Below are positions 1 through 11,376 of a stretch of DNA of 64,000 nt, piece after piece. Below the pieces are notes generated by a model. It was not told the origin of the DNA. It was given only the letters and a program-made list of their open reading frames with translations, and ran no database searches. The stretch comes from Acanthosoma haemorrhoidale (taxonomy: Eukaryota; Arthropoda; Insecta; Hemiptera; Acanthosomatidae): assembly GCA_930367205.1 (NCBI GenBank), contig OV884009.1, positions 98,291,189 through 98,355,188 on the forward strand, written 5' to 3'. Numbering within the stretch: the stretch's first letter is position 1; every line of letters starts with the position of its first letter. A program made the position numbers and the translations under genes.

Positions 1-110
1 ATTTTACAATAGTATACATAATTTACAAAACTGTCTATGTCTTTACTTAATGTAGTCATTAATTATTTCTCATAATGTGAAACCCTCTTAAAGCTAACAT
101 ATTTTAACAG

Positions 111-447
111 GTCAAATGAGTCACGATGGGCAGCATTGGCATGCTACTGATAAATGTTTCTGCTGTCGAATGTGCCGATCTCCACTTTTAGGACGTCCTT
201 TTCTTCCAAGAAGAGGTGCAATATTTTGTTCTATTGCTTGCAGTAAAGGAGAGCCACCAACAGAAGATAATAGTGTTCAGAAATTTAGAAAAACAAAGGG
301 GAATGAAAGTTTTGTACCTGAGTCTACCAATTCACCACCCTCTTCAAGAAAAATAAGTAATACGCAAAACTCAATTTTACCAAAATTGAAAGTAGACTCA
401 GAGGTTTCAGATTTATCTTTAACTTCACAGTCACAACAAAAAATTAA
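111..447 (+). CDS. pk: Prickle, penultimate coding exon (LIM domain 3)
   Basis: This exon encodes the end of the third LIM domain of Prickle, a cytoplasmic and membrane-associated planar cell polarity protein that works with Van Gogh/Strabismus and Dishevelled. The peptide reads [18 protein letters not shown], then [15 protein letters not shown] and IACSKGE, which is the zinc-binding Cys/His spacing of Prickle LIM3. The exon starts after the acceptor AG at 109-110, because the codon before Gln-Met is split, and not at the internal ATG at 116. It ends at 447 before a consensus GTAAGTAA donor, leaving two bases for the next exon. After the LIM domain the peptide becomes Ser/Asn/Lys-rich linker. 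The PET domain and LIM1-2 lie outside the window to the left. Testin and other LIM proteins are less likely, given the continuation into a CaaX-ending tail. Confidence 0.9.
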
Positions 448-752
448 GTAAGTAAAAGTAACAATCCTGAAGTCAGGCTAAATGTAGTGTAACCAATTAA
501 TACACTTAATCAAAGTAATATTTTGGTTAGTTCTTATTTAGTTATTAGTACTAGCATACTTCTTCTCTCAAAGAGTATATTGTGGTAACCATCCTAAATT
601 ACCTCCATTATTAGGGGCTTGAATCCACTAAATCTTCCAAAATTTTCACTTCTTGCTGTCTAATGCAAAAGTACCAAATATTATTTACTAAAATAACACC
701 TGTTATTGATTAAAATCAAATATTTTAATTTTTTTTTCTGTTTCTATTTTAG

Positions 753-1728
753 AGTTTATGATTCATTTTGTTCGTACAACTCACTTCGAGAGAATGCGCA
801 AAACAGATCTCCAAAAATAGGGAAAAGGATGGTTCAAGATTCTCTTCAAAAATTTTCAGAGATGATATTACCTATTAACGAAAACCAACAAGAAGTTCCA
901 CCTCTACCATCACCTTATAGTTACAGTGTTTCATCTAGTAGTAGCCAACCATTTGATCAACTACTTTTAGAAAAAACATTGGAAGAATTAAGGAGAAGAA
1001 ATGAAAAAGAAGAAATGGAATCTATTAATTCAGATGAATCTGAAAATGGTGAGAATAAATTACAAGAAAACAACTTAGACCGCTTTTTTATGGATGCCAA
1101 TGAGATTTTGTTACCACAAGTAGAAAATTTTTTTAATAGAGATGGAGAGAGTAGTGATGAATGCAGTCAAAATCATGAGCCTAATATAAATGATAATCCA
1201 AAATTAAAACCTTTAATTAAAAGAATTACTACTGAAGATTACTCAAAAAGAAAAGAAAAGGTTATTGTACACAAAGAAGTAGATGAGCTGCTTTCAAAAT
1301 GTAGTGGTAGAGATCGAGAAACTCTTCATTTTGCAGAAGGAGCATGCAGTTTAGAAACATTAAGGCTAACAGCTAAACCAACATCAGATTCAATAGTGAG
1401 GAGAAAACCACTACCGGAATTACCTGGCCCGCAATCACCCAAGAAAAATCTTAGTGTTCGATTTCGGTGTGTTAATCCACAATTGGAAAATAATAAAGCA
1501 AGTTGTAGTTACAAATCAACCAATTATGACTCAGACAGTTCATGTTCCACTTGTTCTACAAGTTCAAGTGATGATACTAGTGCTTATAAGCTTCCCCCAA
1601 GGAGGACTTACGGAGGTGTTAGAATATCTTATGTTCCTAATGATGCTGTGGCTTGTGCTAAAAGACAGCAAGCTGCTAATTCAAGTTCAGTTAAAAAACC
1701 TGATGATAAAAATTGTGTAATTTCATGA
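753..1728 (+). CDS. pk: Prickle, terminal coding exon with CaaX box
   Basis: This is the last coding exon of Prickle. It begins after a pyrimidine-rich acceptor (AG at 751-752), and its first base completes a Lys codon from the upstream exon, so the phases agree across the 305-bp intron. It encodes about 324 residues of mostly disordered tail: Ser-rich stretches, an acidic Glu/Asn region, a more conserved block containing GRDRETLHFAEGACSLETLR, a Ser/Cys-rich run and a basic segment. The protein ends ...KKPDDKNCVIS. The final CVIS is a CaaX box, as in other Prickle proteins, where farnesylation helps membrane targeting. The stop codon is TGA. The tail is poorly conserved in the family, so identification rests on the linked LIM exon and the C-terminus. 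Confidence 0.88.
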
Positions 1729-1757
1729 TATTACTTCTAAATAATTTAATATGTATA

Positions 1758-1763
1758 AATAAA
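1758..1763 (+). promoter_or_regulatory. Polyadenylation signal of prickle
   Basis: An AATAAA lies about 30 bases after the prickle stop codon in AT-rich 3' UTR. It is the first canonical signal downstream. No other sequence supports it, and cleavage could occur further on. Confidence 0.5.
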
Positions 1764-2965
1764 ATTAATGTAAATTGGAAATATTTTCTAGGTAGGAAAA
1801 TCATGGTTAAACCTTTGTATAGTAAATCAGAATATATTTGTTTATATATTTTAAATTTTTGGGGCTTTAAATCCCAAAAAAATATTTGAATTCTTCGAAT
1901 TTATGTTAAAGAAAAGTGATATGCACACTGTGTACTGTTTGACAAGTGACCTTGTAAACATTAGACTTAAATGCTGTTAGAGTTAAATTTGATTTATGTT
2001 TTTCATTTAAATAGGATAATTATCATATTGATAATATATTCTTATTTTCATATAAAAATACATTTTATTTTAGTTTATTTTTTGTATAAATATTTGCTCT
2101 TTAATATGAAATTTTCAAAATTGGATGCCTAATTTATTAAATCAATGTAAAATATTAAAAAATAGATATATTTTTACTGTGACCCTCATATGTTTGCACC
2201 TTTTTTAAAAGGTAATTTTACACAAATGAAAAAAATCATCATTCTATCATTTTTATATTTTAAAACATCTGTTAGCCAAAGGCAGAGAGAGCCTTTAGTT
2301 AAAACATCTAGGTCAAGGCTACTGATGGTCAGTAAATCGCTTCTCAATAACTGGCATTAAACAGCCTTGATGTGCATACAATTATAAACCGACGACCAGT
2401 TTTACATAATTCATCAACTAGTTATCACGAAATCGTTTTAATATCGAATCAAATAGCTATTTTAGTCGCTCAAACTCAAGTTATGAATCAGAATAAAGAC
2501 TCAATTATCTGAAACTCATGTGGACACCCGCATAAGGCATCTGACAGCTCTGTCGATTACCTCAAGCTTCCTGACTTGTGATTGTTATGGTCACATTCAG
2601 AGAGATAATTATTAAGGTGCCACAAAGAGGTTGCGCAGATCTATATCACATACTTACTTGTAACTTTGAGCGGAGGTAGCTCACCTTTCCTCGTTCACCT
2701 TAAAGAGGTAGTGGAGATCTTCATCGCCTAGAGACTACTCACTTATCCTTATGACGTTATCCACATATCTTCTTATTTTCAGGGCTCTTCATTTATTTAT
2801 TATTATCATGGCTATACTATTGTGGATTGTGGATTCGTTCTCTGTCTATTCTTAATTCCTTAGATTATTGGCCGTTTTATTTATTTTAAGTAGTCGTTGT
2901 TGGTCGTCCCTTTTTTATCCTCGTATTACTCTTTGCTTGGTTGGTCTCATCCTACAATTTTATTG
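1764..2965. other. Intergenic stretch, no gene seen
   Basis: The first part to about 2270 is very AT-rich and probably prickle 3' UTR or spacer. From about 2270 to 2960 the composition becomes more balanced and runs into the Pao remnant, so it may be decayed retroelement 5' sequence. I see no coding frame, RNA gene or clear terminal repeat. Confidence 0.4.
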
Positions 2966-2969
2966 AGAT

Positions 2970-3600
2970 GTGTCAGCAATCAATTTCATATCACAACGCT
3001 CATATTGCCATTTTACAACAAAAACTCCCAGCAACAACATTGGCTGCTTGAAAGCAGATAAATTAGTACTCGCTGATCAGGAAGCTATACAGCTTTTCAA
3101 GGTGAAGTCTGAACAAGCCAGTGGAGACTGGAAGTGTTTCCAAAAAGTATGGGATGAACTCGAAGCCATCCAACCTGTTGTTAATGGTGTTGTCCCATTC
3201 ATGACTCGTAATGACAGGATTGTATGGAGGCCAAATCCATCCTAGGTCGAATTCAGCGAACACAAAATTCTGCCGCACTTCATTCTGTCAAATGAAAACC
3301 GTCAATCACTTGACGTGACCCATGGTTCATTTCCTGCTTCTAAAGGCCATTTACCAAAAATAGCGGTACTGCAGTTTGCTGGGGACCCCAAGAAATGGAC
3401 ACATTTCAAGGACACACTTCAATCAACTATCTGTAATGAGCCTGTATTGACCAACATAGAAAGGTTCCATTATTTACCGAATGCTGTGAGCAGCCTCTTG
3501 GAAGACACCATGAGGTCGTACAGAGGAGATATCTCAACATGGAGGCAAATTCTATACTACTTCAAATTCAAAGCAGACCAAACCCTGCACCAAAAGTAGG
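2970..3600 (+). pseudogene. Decayed BEL/Pao gag fragment
   Basis: Two short open stretches (2970-3245 and 3315-3599) in the same direction together resemble BEL/Pao Gag. The second contains LPKIAVLQFAGDPKKWTHF followed by NIERFHYLPNAV, matching the conserved 'LPKI..PxFxGDxxxWxxFxxxF...L.xxxKFxYL' block of Pao Gag (DUF1759-type). The first contains the linker of a Gag N-terminus. Stops and frame changes separate them. No protease, reverse transcriptase or LTR is recognisable here, so this is a dead fragment. Confidence 0.65.
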
Positions 3601-3808
3601 TATACATAGTCATCTGAACAATGTGAACCAACCGAATCAATCCACGATTGTCGGCATGGAAACTGTGATCAGCAACAGTAATGTCTACCAGTCGACTTAT
3701 TTGTGGTTCTGAACCAGTCCCCGTATCAGCCAGCAGCTATTCCGCAACATCGATTAAAGTTGTCTAAGCAAATAAACCTATTATTGACATACCTCAAAGT
3801 CAATACTG

Positions 3809-4411
3809 GTGGTCAATACTAATCCTCCCCCATCTACAGACAGCAGCAATCAATGTGCTCAAGATGGCACTTTAACAACCAATACGTCATTGAACAGCTA
3901 CAAGATAGACTATCAGGATGGCGTCAAGGTAGGCAAAACCATTGCATACCAACCTAAATCTCTGCATCATATAAGTCAGAGACAGGAGACAAACAGTTCA
4001 AAAATGATTAATGTCAACAACCAAGACTTAATTCTGACATCATATGCTATGAAACCTACTAAATTATATTCTCAATTTAACGAAAATGCTGTTAACCAAA
4101 CTATTTTTCGGGTTTTTCAGTCTGTAAGGAGTATAAGAAACAATAGCCTGGAACAAAACGATGTCGCAAAGGATGTTAGAATTCCTTCTTCACCGGCGGT
4201 TCACGCAGAGGAACCACAACAGGCTATCGCCCCAATTTGCATCAAAAAATGGCCTTTGGATAGATTGCAAAAGTTGAATAGTCAGAAAAAGGTTGACACT
4301 AGTAACATTGAAGTGTCACAAATACTTGGCAAAGATATAACTCCTTTGATCAACAAAGAAGTCATTGAATTGAATGATAAAATGGCCGATCGCCTAATTA
4401 AAAAAATATAA
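3809..4411 (+). pseudogene. ORF of 200 codons, probably part of the Pao remnant
   Basis: This is an open frame without a recognisable domain. It is Asn/Gln/Ser-rich and follows the Pao-like gag fragment on the same strand. A stretch near the end (VSQILGKDITPLINKEVIEL) faintly resembles the region after the Pao aspartic protease where an 'IGxD...L' motif is found. That similarity is weak. It may be decayed Gag-protease coding or an unrelated open stretch, and there is no sign that it is a host gene. Confidence 0.35.
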
Positions 4412-4654
4412 AGCACTCACTCTCTTTGAAACATTTTGTAGCACTCCCTACAAGGAGTAAAATCATTGAGAAAATAACTGCTTACATTCCAAAGTCAAAT
4501 GGTCCTGGAACATACTATTTTACTCAACAAAATGGAGACATTTGAATATCGTATTACAAAGGCCTGTCATTCTTTTCAGTTATTCAATTGTAAGAAGAGA
4601 AAAAGATACAACAGTTCAACAGTTGTGCTGTGAGTATGGTTTTGATGAGAAAGG

Positions 4655-4737
4655 TAAGGTGTGAAAGTATGGTTAAAATGCAAGACACAAGAGTGTGTCT
4701 AACTCACAGTAGCCACTGGTTCAATTCCCACCTTTGA
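4655..4737 (+). repeat. tRNA-like sequence, possible SINE head
   Basis: The segment contains a good pol III B box (GGTTCAATTCCC, near 4718) and, about 50 bases earlier, an A-box-like stretch around TATGGTTAAAATGC. The ends AAGGTG and CACCTT could pair like an acceptor stem, and AGACAC/GTGTGTCT could form an anticodon-like arm. The loop sizes are not those of a functional tRNA, so a tRNA-derived SINE or decayed tRNA is more likely. Confidence 0.4.
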
Positions 4738-4799
4738 AATAGGAAAATGTTCCAATATTTCCTTTATACTGCCCTGAGGGCTTATAAGATGGGTATATA

Positions 4800-6120
4800 C
4801 TCATAACAATAAATGATAATTGAGGCTCACATTTTGACCACATCCTGACTAAACATATATGTTTACCTCAATGTGAATGGAAAGGAATATAAGTGACTGC
4901 GCTGTGTCGAAATATTTAATAAAATTGACATACGAAACCTTCTGATGCTTTTTCATAGCTGCCATTACCTTCAGGTTTGTTTATTATGTAATTTATATTT
5001 GCTAAATGATCAAGTTACTGGAAATCTGGAAATTACATTTAATATAAATAAAGTATCTCATTTAGGTGTCAAACAGACAGTAATATGATTTATTTCCTGA
5101 TATAACATACAATTTAACAACTTATAAGAAATAGTAAACAAACAGTCACACATGATATATACATAAAAAAAAATGTTAAATTGTAAAACTATCCGAATAC
5201 AACATATTCAGCTATGTATTCAATTCACTTTAGTTATTACAGAATTCAATTCTCATGATGTCACAGTTCTATTAAGCGAAACAATTATGACTTGGTGGGA
5301 TGACTTGGTCTATTTTTGGAGGGTATTTATCTACCGTTATATGTTTATATATACAGCCATTCTGTTGTTTTTTCATGAATAGTTTGTATGTCTTCTCTAA
5401 TAGCTTTACTTGCTTTTTCTATAACAGTCATGCTCCCTAGTTCGTAAGCAGCAATTATTGCTGACTGCAAGACCATATTATTATTAAAAATTGCAATTGG
5501 AATGCTCCTAGACAAGTAAAATGTATGTTGATATTTAAAAAATCATCATTTTGAATTTACATTTTTCTCCCCTGTAATTGTCATTAGGAAAAATAGGTTA
5601 CTTTAAATGACTTCTGTAAACTTATACTAAATGTGTGAATTTTAATATTGCACTGTCTATGATGACAGTATCCCGTGGAATTATACAATGACTGCAGAAG
5701 GATGAACTTCGAGTGAAATTTGAGCGTCACTGCTTTTTGACAGCCATTTCTTTCTCACTGCAAATGCTCTATTCGGCATGACATGTTATATTGGGCTTCA
5801 CAATCATAACCCCTAATTCTTTTTAATACTGATTCATCACATCTTTCTTCAGCAAGGTTCTTCAAAGGTTCCCTATGAATCATCCCTTACACTCCATACA
5901 TGTGAGAGAGAGAGGGGGGGAGACTAAAGTTACAATCTGTCTTATTAGGCAATAAGTAATTGAAATACATTTTCTCATTCATACCATATTTACAATTCAT
6001 CATTCACTCGCTCATTCATACAATATTTACAAACAGCCCCCCACTCAAATCAACATGTTTGTCACCTCGGAATGCGAAAGAGGAAGCGGAGTCTTGGGAT
6101 GTCCCCCACGCTCCTCCGTC
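4800..6120. other. Gene-poor AT-rich stretch
   Basis: I find no supported coding region. An open frame near 5173 has no recognisable content. A short GA-rich run (GAGAGAGAGAGG) lies at about 5908-5920. The last 200 bases lead into the antisense LINE. Confidence 0.35.
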
Positions 6121-6127
6121 AGCCGCG

Positions 6128-6715
6128 TCACCGGATACAAGCCAGTGGAGGCTGACGAAGGGTGCTAGAGCCACAGGCGCTCAGGACATAATTGGAGAAA
6201 CTGGCTATTGCCAGGGCATTAGGGGTAGAGGGGGCATCGGCAGTGTATAGGTTATTGAGGATGGGACCCAGGACACTGCCCTGTGGAACTCCTGCTTTTA
6301 TGGGATAGCAGTAAGAATATTCTAAACCACAGCCAACTTGGAAGAGGCGGTTTAAAAGGTAGGACTGTAGGATTAGGAAAAGAGTCTGTGGTAAATATCT
6401 TTTGAGCTTGGAGAGCAAACCTGCGTGCCAAACCCTGTCAAAAGCTTGAGTTATATCAAGAAAGGTAGCAGTGCAATACTATTTGGTTTCAAGGGCTGAG
6501 GAGATGTGATCAACAACGCGAAGGCCTTATTGAGCAGTGGAATGTCGTTAACTGAAACCAAACTGGTGTGTAGGAAAAAGGTTTTTGGATCCAACAATTG
6601 GAAGTAGACGTTTTAATAGGAGTTTCTCAAATATTTTTGAGAGGATGGGGATTAGGCTAATTGGAAGGTAAGATGAGGCGTCATTGGGTGTGTTGTGGCC
6701 ACCTCTTAATTACAA
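6128..6715 (-). pseudogene. Jockey-like LINE, reverse transcriptase fragment
   Basis: Read on the minus strand this is part of a non-LTR reverse transcriptase. Upstream pieces resemble the 'SSYRPISLLPI..KIFEKLLLKRL' block and the 'FLDITQAFDRVWH' block that carries the first catalytic Asp. The open frame at 6128-6418 contains IKAGVPQGSVLGPILNNLYTAD. The later YADD-type box is not recoverable: the residues there read FSNYV. Internal stops occur in the upstream part. It belongs with the endonuclease and ORF1 pieces at 7440-9404, and the region between endonuclease and reverse transcriptase is deleted and replaced by the insertion at 6716-7446. Confidence 0.75.
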
Positions 6716-6783
6716 ATAATTATAAGTCACTCTCTTCTCGATCAGATCATATCATATCTATAATTTTTCCATATGTTTAATAA

Positions 6784-7446
6784 ATTAAGCTTATGACGCC
6801 AGTCGGAGAGTGAGGGGATAAGTAGTGGGGGAGTCAGTCGTAGGTGGGGAGTTATCCCCACCCTACTGGCTGGCCTCCTATATAAGCCCGAGCCCCTGAG
6901 TCAGAGTCCAGACATCAAACAACCGGGACCTTGAACACTTCTCTCTCTCTCTGCACTGGCTCCTGCGGCTCTACTCAAACCATGGACTTCTCATTCAACT
7001 ACCTCTGCATCTCTCTTTCCTAACCTAGCTATGTTTTAACCCGGCTTTGTCAGACCTCACACCTTCCTAGTGAGATTCTCTGCCTTCGTCTCGCTAAAAC
7101 TAGCACCTCCTTGGGAGAGACCTCTCCCTCGCGGACGACGGTTGCCGTGGCCCTGCAATTTTCCGAGCAGCCCTCCTGCGGTAATCCAGTCTGCCTCTCT
7201 CCGGTTCACACTCGCCTTCGGGATCCGGACGGTTTTCGCCTACCTTTAGATACCGAGTGTGAATTCGTGGTCATTCCAAGACCACATAAACTACCTATAA
7301 AACCTACCCTGTACCTCTTCTCCTGAACACAGTGCGCTGTCGGGGCACACACACCCTCTAAAGATCTTATGGAGTCAGATCAAAGCAAATTAAAGCTGCC
7401 CGCCGACTAGGTCGGCAGCCAGGGTGAAAGACCATAGGTCCACCTA
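6784..7446 (+). mobile_element. LTR-like repeat inserted in the LINE
   Basis: This segment interrupts the antisense LINE. It has a promoter-like TATATAAGCC at about 6880, a CT-rich run (CTCTCTCTCTCTGC, about 6940) and then a block that recurs elsewhere in the window. The core 6936-7446 is repeated, inverted, at 31366-31870, and shorter relatives begin at 14685 and 20012 (shared GATTCTCTGCCTTCGTCTCG). The layout resembles a solo LTR or a small LTR-type element. CCACCT on each side (about 6707 and 7440) could be a target duplication, but I could not fix the ends. The open frame inside (7111-7326) has no recognisable product. Confidence 0.5.
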
Positions 7447-8210
7447 CCTGCGACCTGCGTCGTCTAGGTCTTAGGATGTTTTCAGGGGAAACTTTGAGGT
7501 CTACGGAAAGAAGCTGGCAGAAGTGGTTCCAGTCAATTGGGCCCCTAATAAATGAAGGAGGAGGCAGTTTGTGAATTGGTCTTAGGGAAATGGTTAATAA
7601 TAAAGGACTATGATGGGAGGAGAGGTCATCGAGGCGCGTGAGTGCATAGTTCAATGTTCCTAAACTATTGTAGAAGAAAAAGTCAAGGAGATCTGGATTA
7701 CGGTTGGGATCTGATGGCCAGTAGGTGGCTGTGTCAGGAGAGATAGTGGAGCAATGTTTCGTGTGAGTCCAGACAGCAAAGCCGTTCCTCGTGTATTCGT
7801 GTATCTTAACCCCCAATGCTGGTGCTGTTCATTAAAGTCCCCACCCACAAGGAAACGATGTCCGATGGAGTATAGAAAGGAGATGAATTGGGAATCGGAA
7901 ATGGATTTATTAGGAGGGCTGTACACTGATGCTTTAGTGAGGGGGAAAGTGAAGGTGCTGATTGACACTGCAGTGGACTGAAGGAAATCATGTGCTACCA
8001 AAGAAACTATGTGATGGGAAATGGAGTTATGGACAATGACAGCGGTACCTGCATGAGCTCTACCGTCTGGGTGATCAGTTCGATAAGTCCTGTAAATGGT
8101 CGTTTACTCTTGAGTCTTGTTTCAGTAATAAGAGCAACGTCGATATTATTGTCGTGGAGTAGTGCTGTCAGTTCGTTAGTGTGGGTGCGAACACCATTCG
8201 CATTCTAAAG
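7440..8210 (-). pseudogene. Jockey-like LINE, endonuclease fragment
   Basis: Minus-strand frames broken by frameshifts encode an apurinic-endonuclease-type domain of a Jockey-like ORF2. Visible motifs are VGGDFNEQHQHWG (the GDFN...HxxWG catalytic block), TNTRGTALLSGL, and in another frame YWPSDPNRNPDLLDFF followed by LSSHHSPLLLTI, which carries the SDHxP-like terminal motif. The frame shifts near 7660-7816, so the copy is inactive. Its order relative to ORF1 (higher coordinates) and the reverse transcriptase (lower coordinates) fits one LINE read on the minus strand. Confidence 0.8.
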
Positions 8211-8258
8211 GGAAGGAGTATGGATAAGGAGTCAGAAGGATCTACTTATGGACTTTAT

Positions 8259-9404
8259 TTAACGGGGATAAGGTAGGAGACAAGATTTGTAACAAGGAAA
8301 ATGAGAGGGGTAATTAGGGTTCTGAACTCGGTAAGGAATGAGGTTAACATGCTGGTGAGACCCGAAGAACTTGTAGATGGAGGAATATGTGAGATGTGTG
8401 GTTGAGGATGGGATGGAGTTAATGGGTTGACGGGATGAACGGAATGTTGAGGAAGATGAACTTGCGGACAGGTAGTGGGCCTGTGACTGCTCTCTGTTGA
8501 GAACAGCTACGGCAAATGTGAAAGAAGGCCTCAAATTTCTGGCTGGGACGTTTCTTGAGCTACCTGTGACTGGTTTCTCTTCTTCTGACCGACGACCTTG
8601 TTCGCTCCTGGACTTAAGGATTTCGTAAGCGTTGCTGCCCTTATAGTTGGTCGGGTGCCCTTGATTGCAGAGAACGCATACTGCAAGTGATTTTAGGGGC
8701 TTCTTGCACAATTCACTTGTGCTGCCCAGTGCACTTTACACACCTGGGAGGGTGGTGGCAGTACGACTTCATGTGCCTATATGCCTGACAATTATGGCAT
8801 TGGACTCACGTTTGAGGTAAGGTTTTTCAACCTGTACTCTTGAGTAATACAGGTGGGTCAGTTCGTACATTTTGTCTACTCCTGGTTTTCACTCTATATC
8901 GACAAAGAACAAGGGCAGTGGTGTCTTGATCGCTTCGTCTTGTTCCCTATCCTCACGGAGCCCGTTCCTCATTTGGCGAACTTTGAAACCGAGAGCTGAG
9001 AGTTCTTCAATTTCCTGCTTTAACTGACGGTAAGTATGAAAGTCAGCCTTGGTTTCTTCCAAGTATTTAACTATCGCTCGATACGTATCGGCAGTGTCTG
9101 GAGAGATTTTCGTGTACCGAAACGGACTGAGGCACGTGTATTTGCCCGTCCCTACGATTTTATTCATTTGAGTAGAGTCCATGTCCGCTACTTGTGTGTT
9201 GGTTTTGATGTGCTAGGTTGTGGTGGTGGCGATTTTTCCATTGAGCAGCTGGGTGCTGACGAATTTACAGGCACATTTATGTTTGATCGTCGTGGCTTTC
9301 GTTTGATATGTGACGGAGTAGGTGTTGGTCCCAGAGACCTTGAGCGTTTTTGTTTTTTTTCGGACATCAGTTGTTGATAGAAACGCATGTCTCATTATCA
9401 ACAA
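8259..9404 (-). pseudogene. Jockey-like LINE ORF1 (nucleic-acid-binding protein), decayed
   Basis: ORF1 of the same LINE in several frames. The piece at 8889-9182 ends ...TPLPLFFVDIE, the conserved end of the PRE_C2HC domain of Jockey-type ORF1 proteins. Downstream on the minus strand come zinc-knuckle remnants: a CxxC-H-C block near 8730-8830 and CVLCNQGHPTNYKG (8259-8711 frame). The 5' piece at 9188-9404 is Lys/Thr/Ser-rich like a typical ORF1 N-terminus. Frameshifts between the pieces make it non-functional. In the family this protein binds the element RNA and packages it. Confidence 0.7.
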
Positions 9405-9559
9405 TATTTTTCAGAATTTTTAAATATTTTTTTATAAATAAAAGGGTTGTCGAAGGTAGCCTTGAACGCACGTATGCAGGACCAGAGACTATGACGCTAG
9501 CACAGCTGATCTATTACAGCTTCTCAATATGGGCGCCTTCTTTATGAAATTACCAATAT

Positions 9560-10541
9560 ACACAGAGCCAATACTATAGCTTCACTATCCACCCACCTGT
9601 AGATAGCTCCTCCGTGAGCAGTTCACCCAATAGTCTGTTGAAACAGTTCTACGACTGAAACACTTGCTATGAACAGTAACTAAAACAGTCCTTAAAATCC
9701 ATCCTTAAAATAAATTTACTTTATTAAGTAAATTTAGTATTCTTCTTTTCTAAAGATATAATATAGTATTATAATTATATAAAAATACTAGTATTTAATA
9801 ACTTCTTTAACTTAATGCTAATAGTGACCATTTGATACTTGATAATTTGTATTTACATTTTATCCATTTAACATTTTATTAAATTCTTACTAATTTTTAA
9901 ATTTACTTGCTTTAGTAAAAATATACTCACATCAATAAATTTTATTTGGAAAAAATCTGAAGTCATCAGTTTTTATTCAACTGAAAACACACACAAAATA
10001 CGCCAGTATGCCAAAACAGAGATTCACTTAAAATAATAATAACTTGGTTCGTGCAGTGGATAACAAACCGATAACGGACCCAAGCTAGTGATTTTGTTAT
10101 TCACGGAGCAAAGAATAACTGTTGGTTGTTCATGGAGACAAAAGAATTCGTTCGTTCCCAACTCTTTCTGTTCGAGGATAAAAGGAAGATGTATAATAGA
10201 AAACCAATAAAACCAAAATCATTTGCATTTTCTATATTATCTGAAAACGTACTAAAATACAGTAAGAAACTGAATGTCAGAGTTCGAAGTTGCACTTACT
10301 CATCATAACACTGGCACGTGAAAATTTCCATTGATTTAATATTTATTGTATACATACAACCAGAAACAAAAGTTTCGATAGAAATATAAAATCACCTTTA
10401 CAATTTAAAGTGGATAAATTAACTTTAAGTATATGTTGCAGGCATACAAACAATTACTTCGTGTTTACAACTTATTGACAGTTGTATACAACTAATTGAA
10501 AGTAGAGCCTCTCTTATCAGTCTCAGTAATAAGCAATAATA

Positions 10542-10545
<4 letters not shown>
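9560..10545. other. Gene-poor AT-rich stretch
   Basis: There is no supported gene. Short open frames on both strands near 10101-10308 overlap each other and have no recognisable content. Composition is strongly AT. Confidence 0.35.

Positions 10546-10595
<50 letters not shown>
10546..10595. repeat. (TA)n microsatellite, left half
   Basis: About 50 bases of TA repeat end exactly where the LTR element begins at 10596. A matching (TA)n tract resumes directly after the element at 13782, so one original tract was apparently split by the insertion. Confidence 0.9.
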
Positions 10596-10598
<3 letters not shown>

Positions 10599-11226
10599 AA
10601 CATTCATGATATTTGAGAATATCATGACCAGCCACCCTCCCACTTTGTCCAGCATCAGCCCTTATGCTCTTAGGAGTGGGGATGAGATGAAGGACGAGTT
10701 TTAGTCAGTCTTAGCCAAGAGCCTGAGAGCAAAGCAGAGCAAGCTCCCGTTCCGTTGACGGTCATCAACACAAGCAGAGGAGAAGAAGAAGAAAAGGAAG
10801 AAGAAGAAGAAGAAGGTTACACGGATATCATCGATTGGGTGATATAGATATTTTTTTTTATTATGGATCCATTAAAAAGAGATTGAGCTCAATTTTTCAT
10901 TTTTTTATATAACTAATTAATAGTAACTATCCTTGTACAAAGGAATTGAATGTTTTTTATATAATCTATGTCAGCATTCTATATAATTATAAGTATTTGT
11001 TATAACCATTTTACTTGTATATATTTCACAATTCCCAGTTTCTCAATTTATTAATAACTATAACATTAGCCTTGAGATCGGGCGATTCAATCGGGATAAT
11101 TTCCTATGTCGAAGACATTAAAAACAAGTTGAATTAAAGATCTCATGACGGACCTACCAAATTAGTAAGGTTAATTGATCTATTAAATTAGAAAAATAGA
11201 ATGGTAGAAAATGAGGTAGGTTTGAA
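10596..11226 (+). repeat. 5' LTR
   Basis: Starts TGTAACATTC and ends ...GGTTTGAA just before the primer site. Near its start is a perfect hairpin (10605-10613 pairs with 10618-10626, loop TGAG). It contains a purine-rich (GAAGAAGAA) run at about 10782-10815. The end is not the usual CA, and the boundary is set by the primer site and by the point where the 3' copy meets the (TA)n tract. Confidence 0.85.
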
Positions 11227-11245
11227 TGGGGGCCGCTCCGGGATT
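11227..11245 (+). other. Primer-binding site, tRNA-Pro-like
   Basis: Directly after the LTR comes TGGGGGCCGCTCCGGGATT. Its complement has the form of a tRNA 3' end (T-stem, acceptor stem, CCA). By my count it differs from the widely used tRNA-Pro primer site at 3 of 19 positions, all in the acceptor-stem part. Confidence 0.75.
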
Positions 11246-11376
11246 AACTTCAAAAATTCTAAAGAAACCAAAGGAATTGTGAGGTATTGCATGTTAGAAT
11301 AATAACTAGAACTATTTACTAACATATTATATCTTTCTTCTAAGTTAACATTTGTTACACAAACACGAACACAAAC

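Noticed and set aside
116..118. ATG at 116 as the start of a protein
   Set aside because: It is internal to LIM3 of Prickle; an acceptor lies just upstream and the zinc ligands continue from earlier exons.
4655..4737. Functional tRNA gene
   Set aside because: A- and B-box-like sequences are present but the arms and loops do not fold into a standard cloverleaf. The sequence at 22856-22925 fails for the same reason.
7754..8208. + strand ORFs in the LINE region
   Set aside because: They are shadows of the minus-strand endonuclease coding, which has recognisable motifs.
10425..10655. Minus-strand ORF with a Tyr-Ile repeat
   Set aside because: The frame is created by the (TA)n tract. The same applies to 13697-13921.
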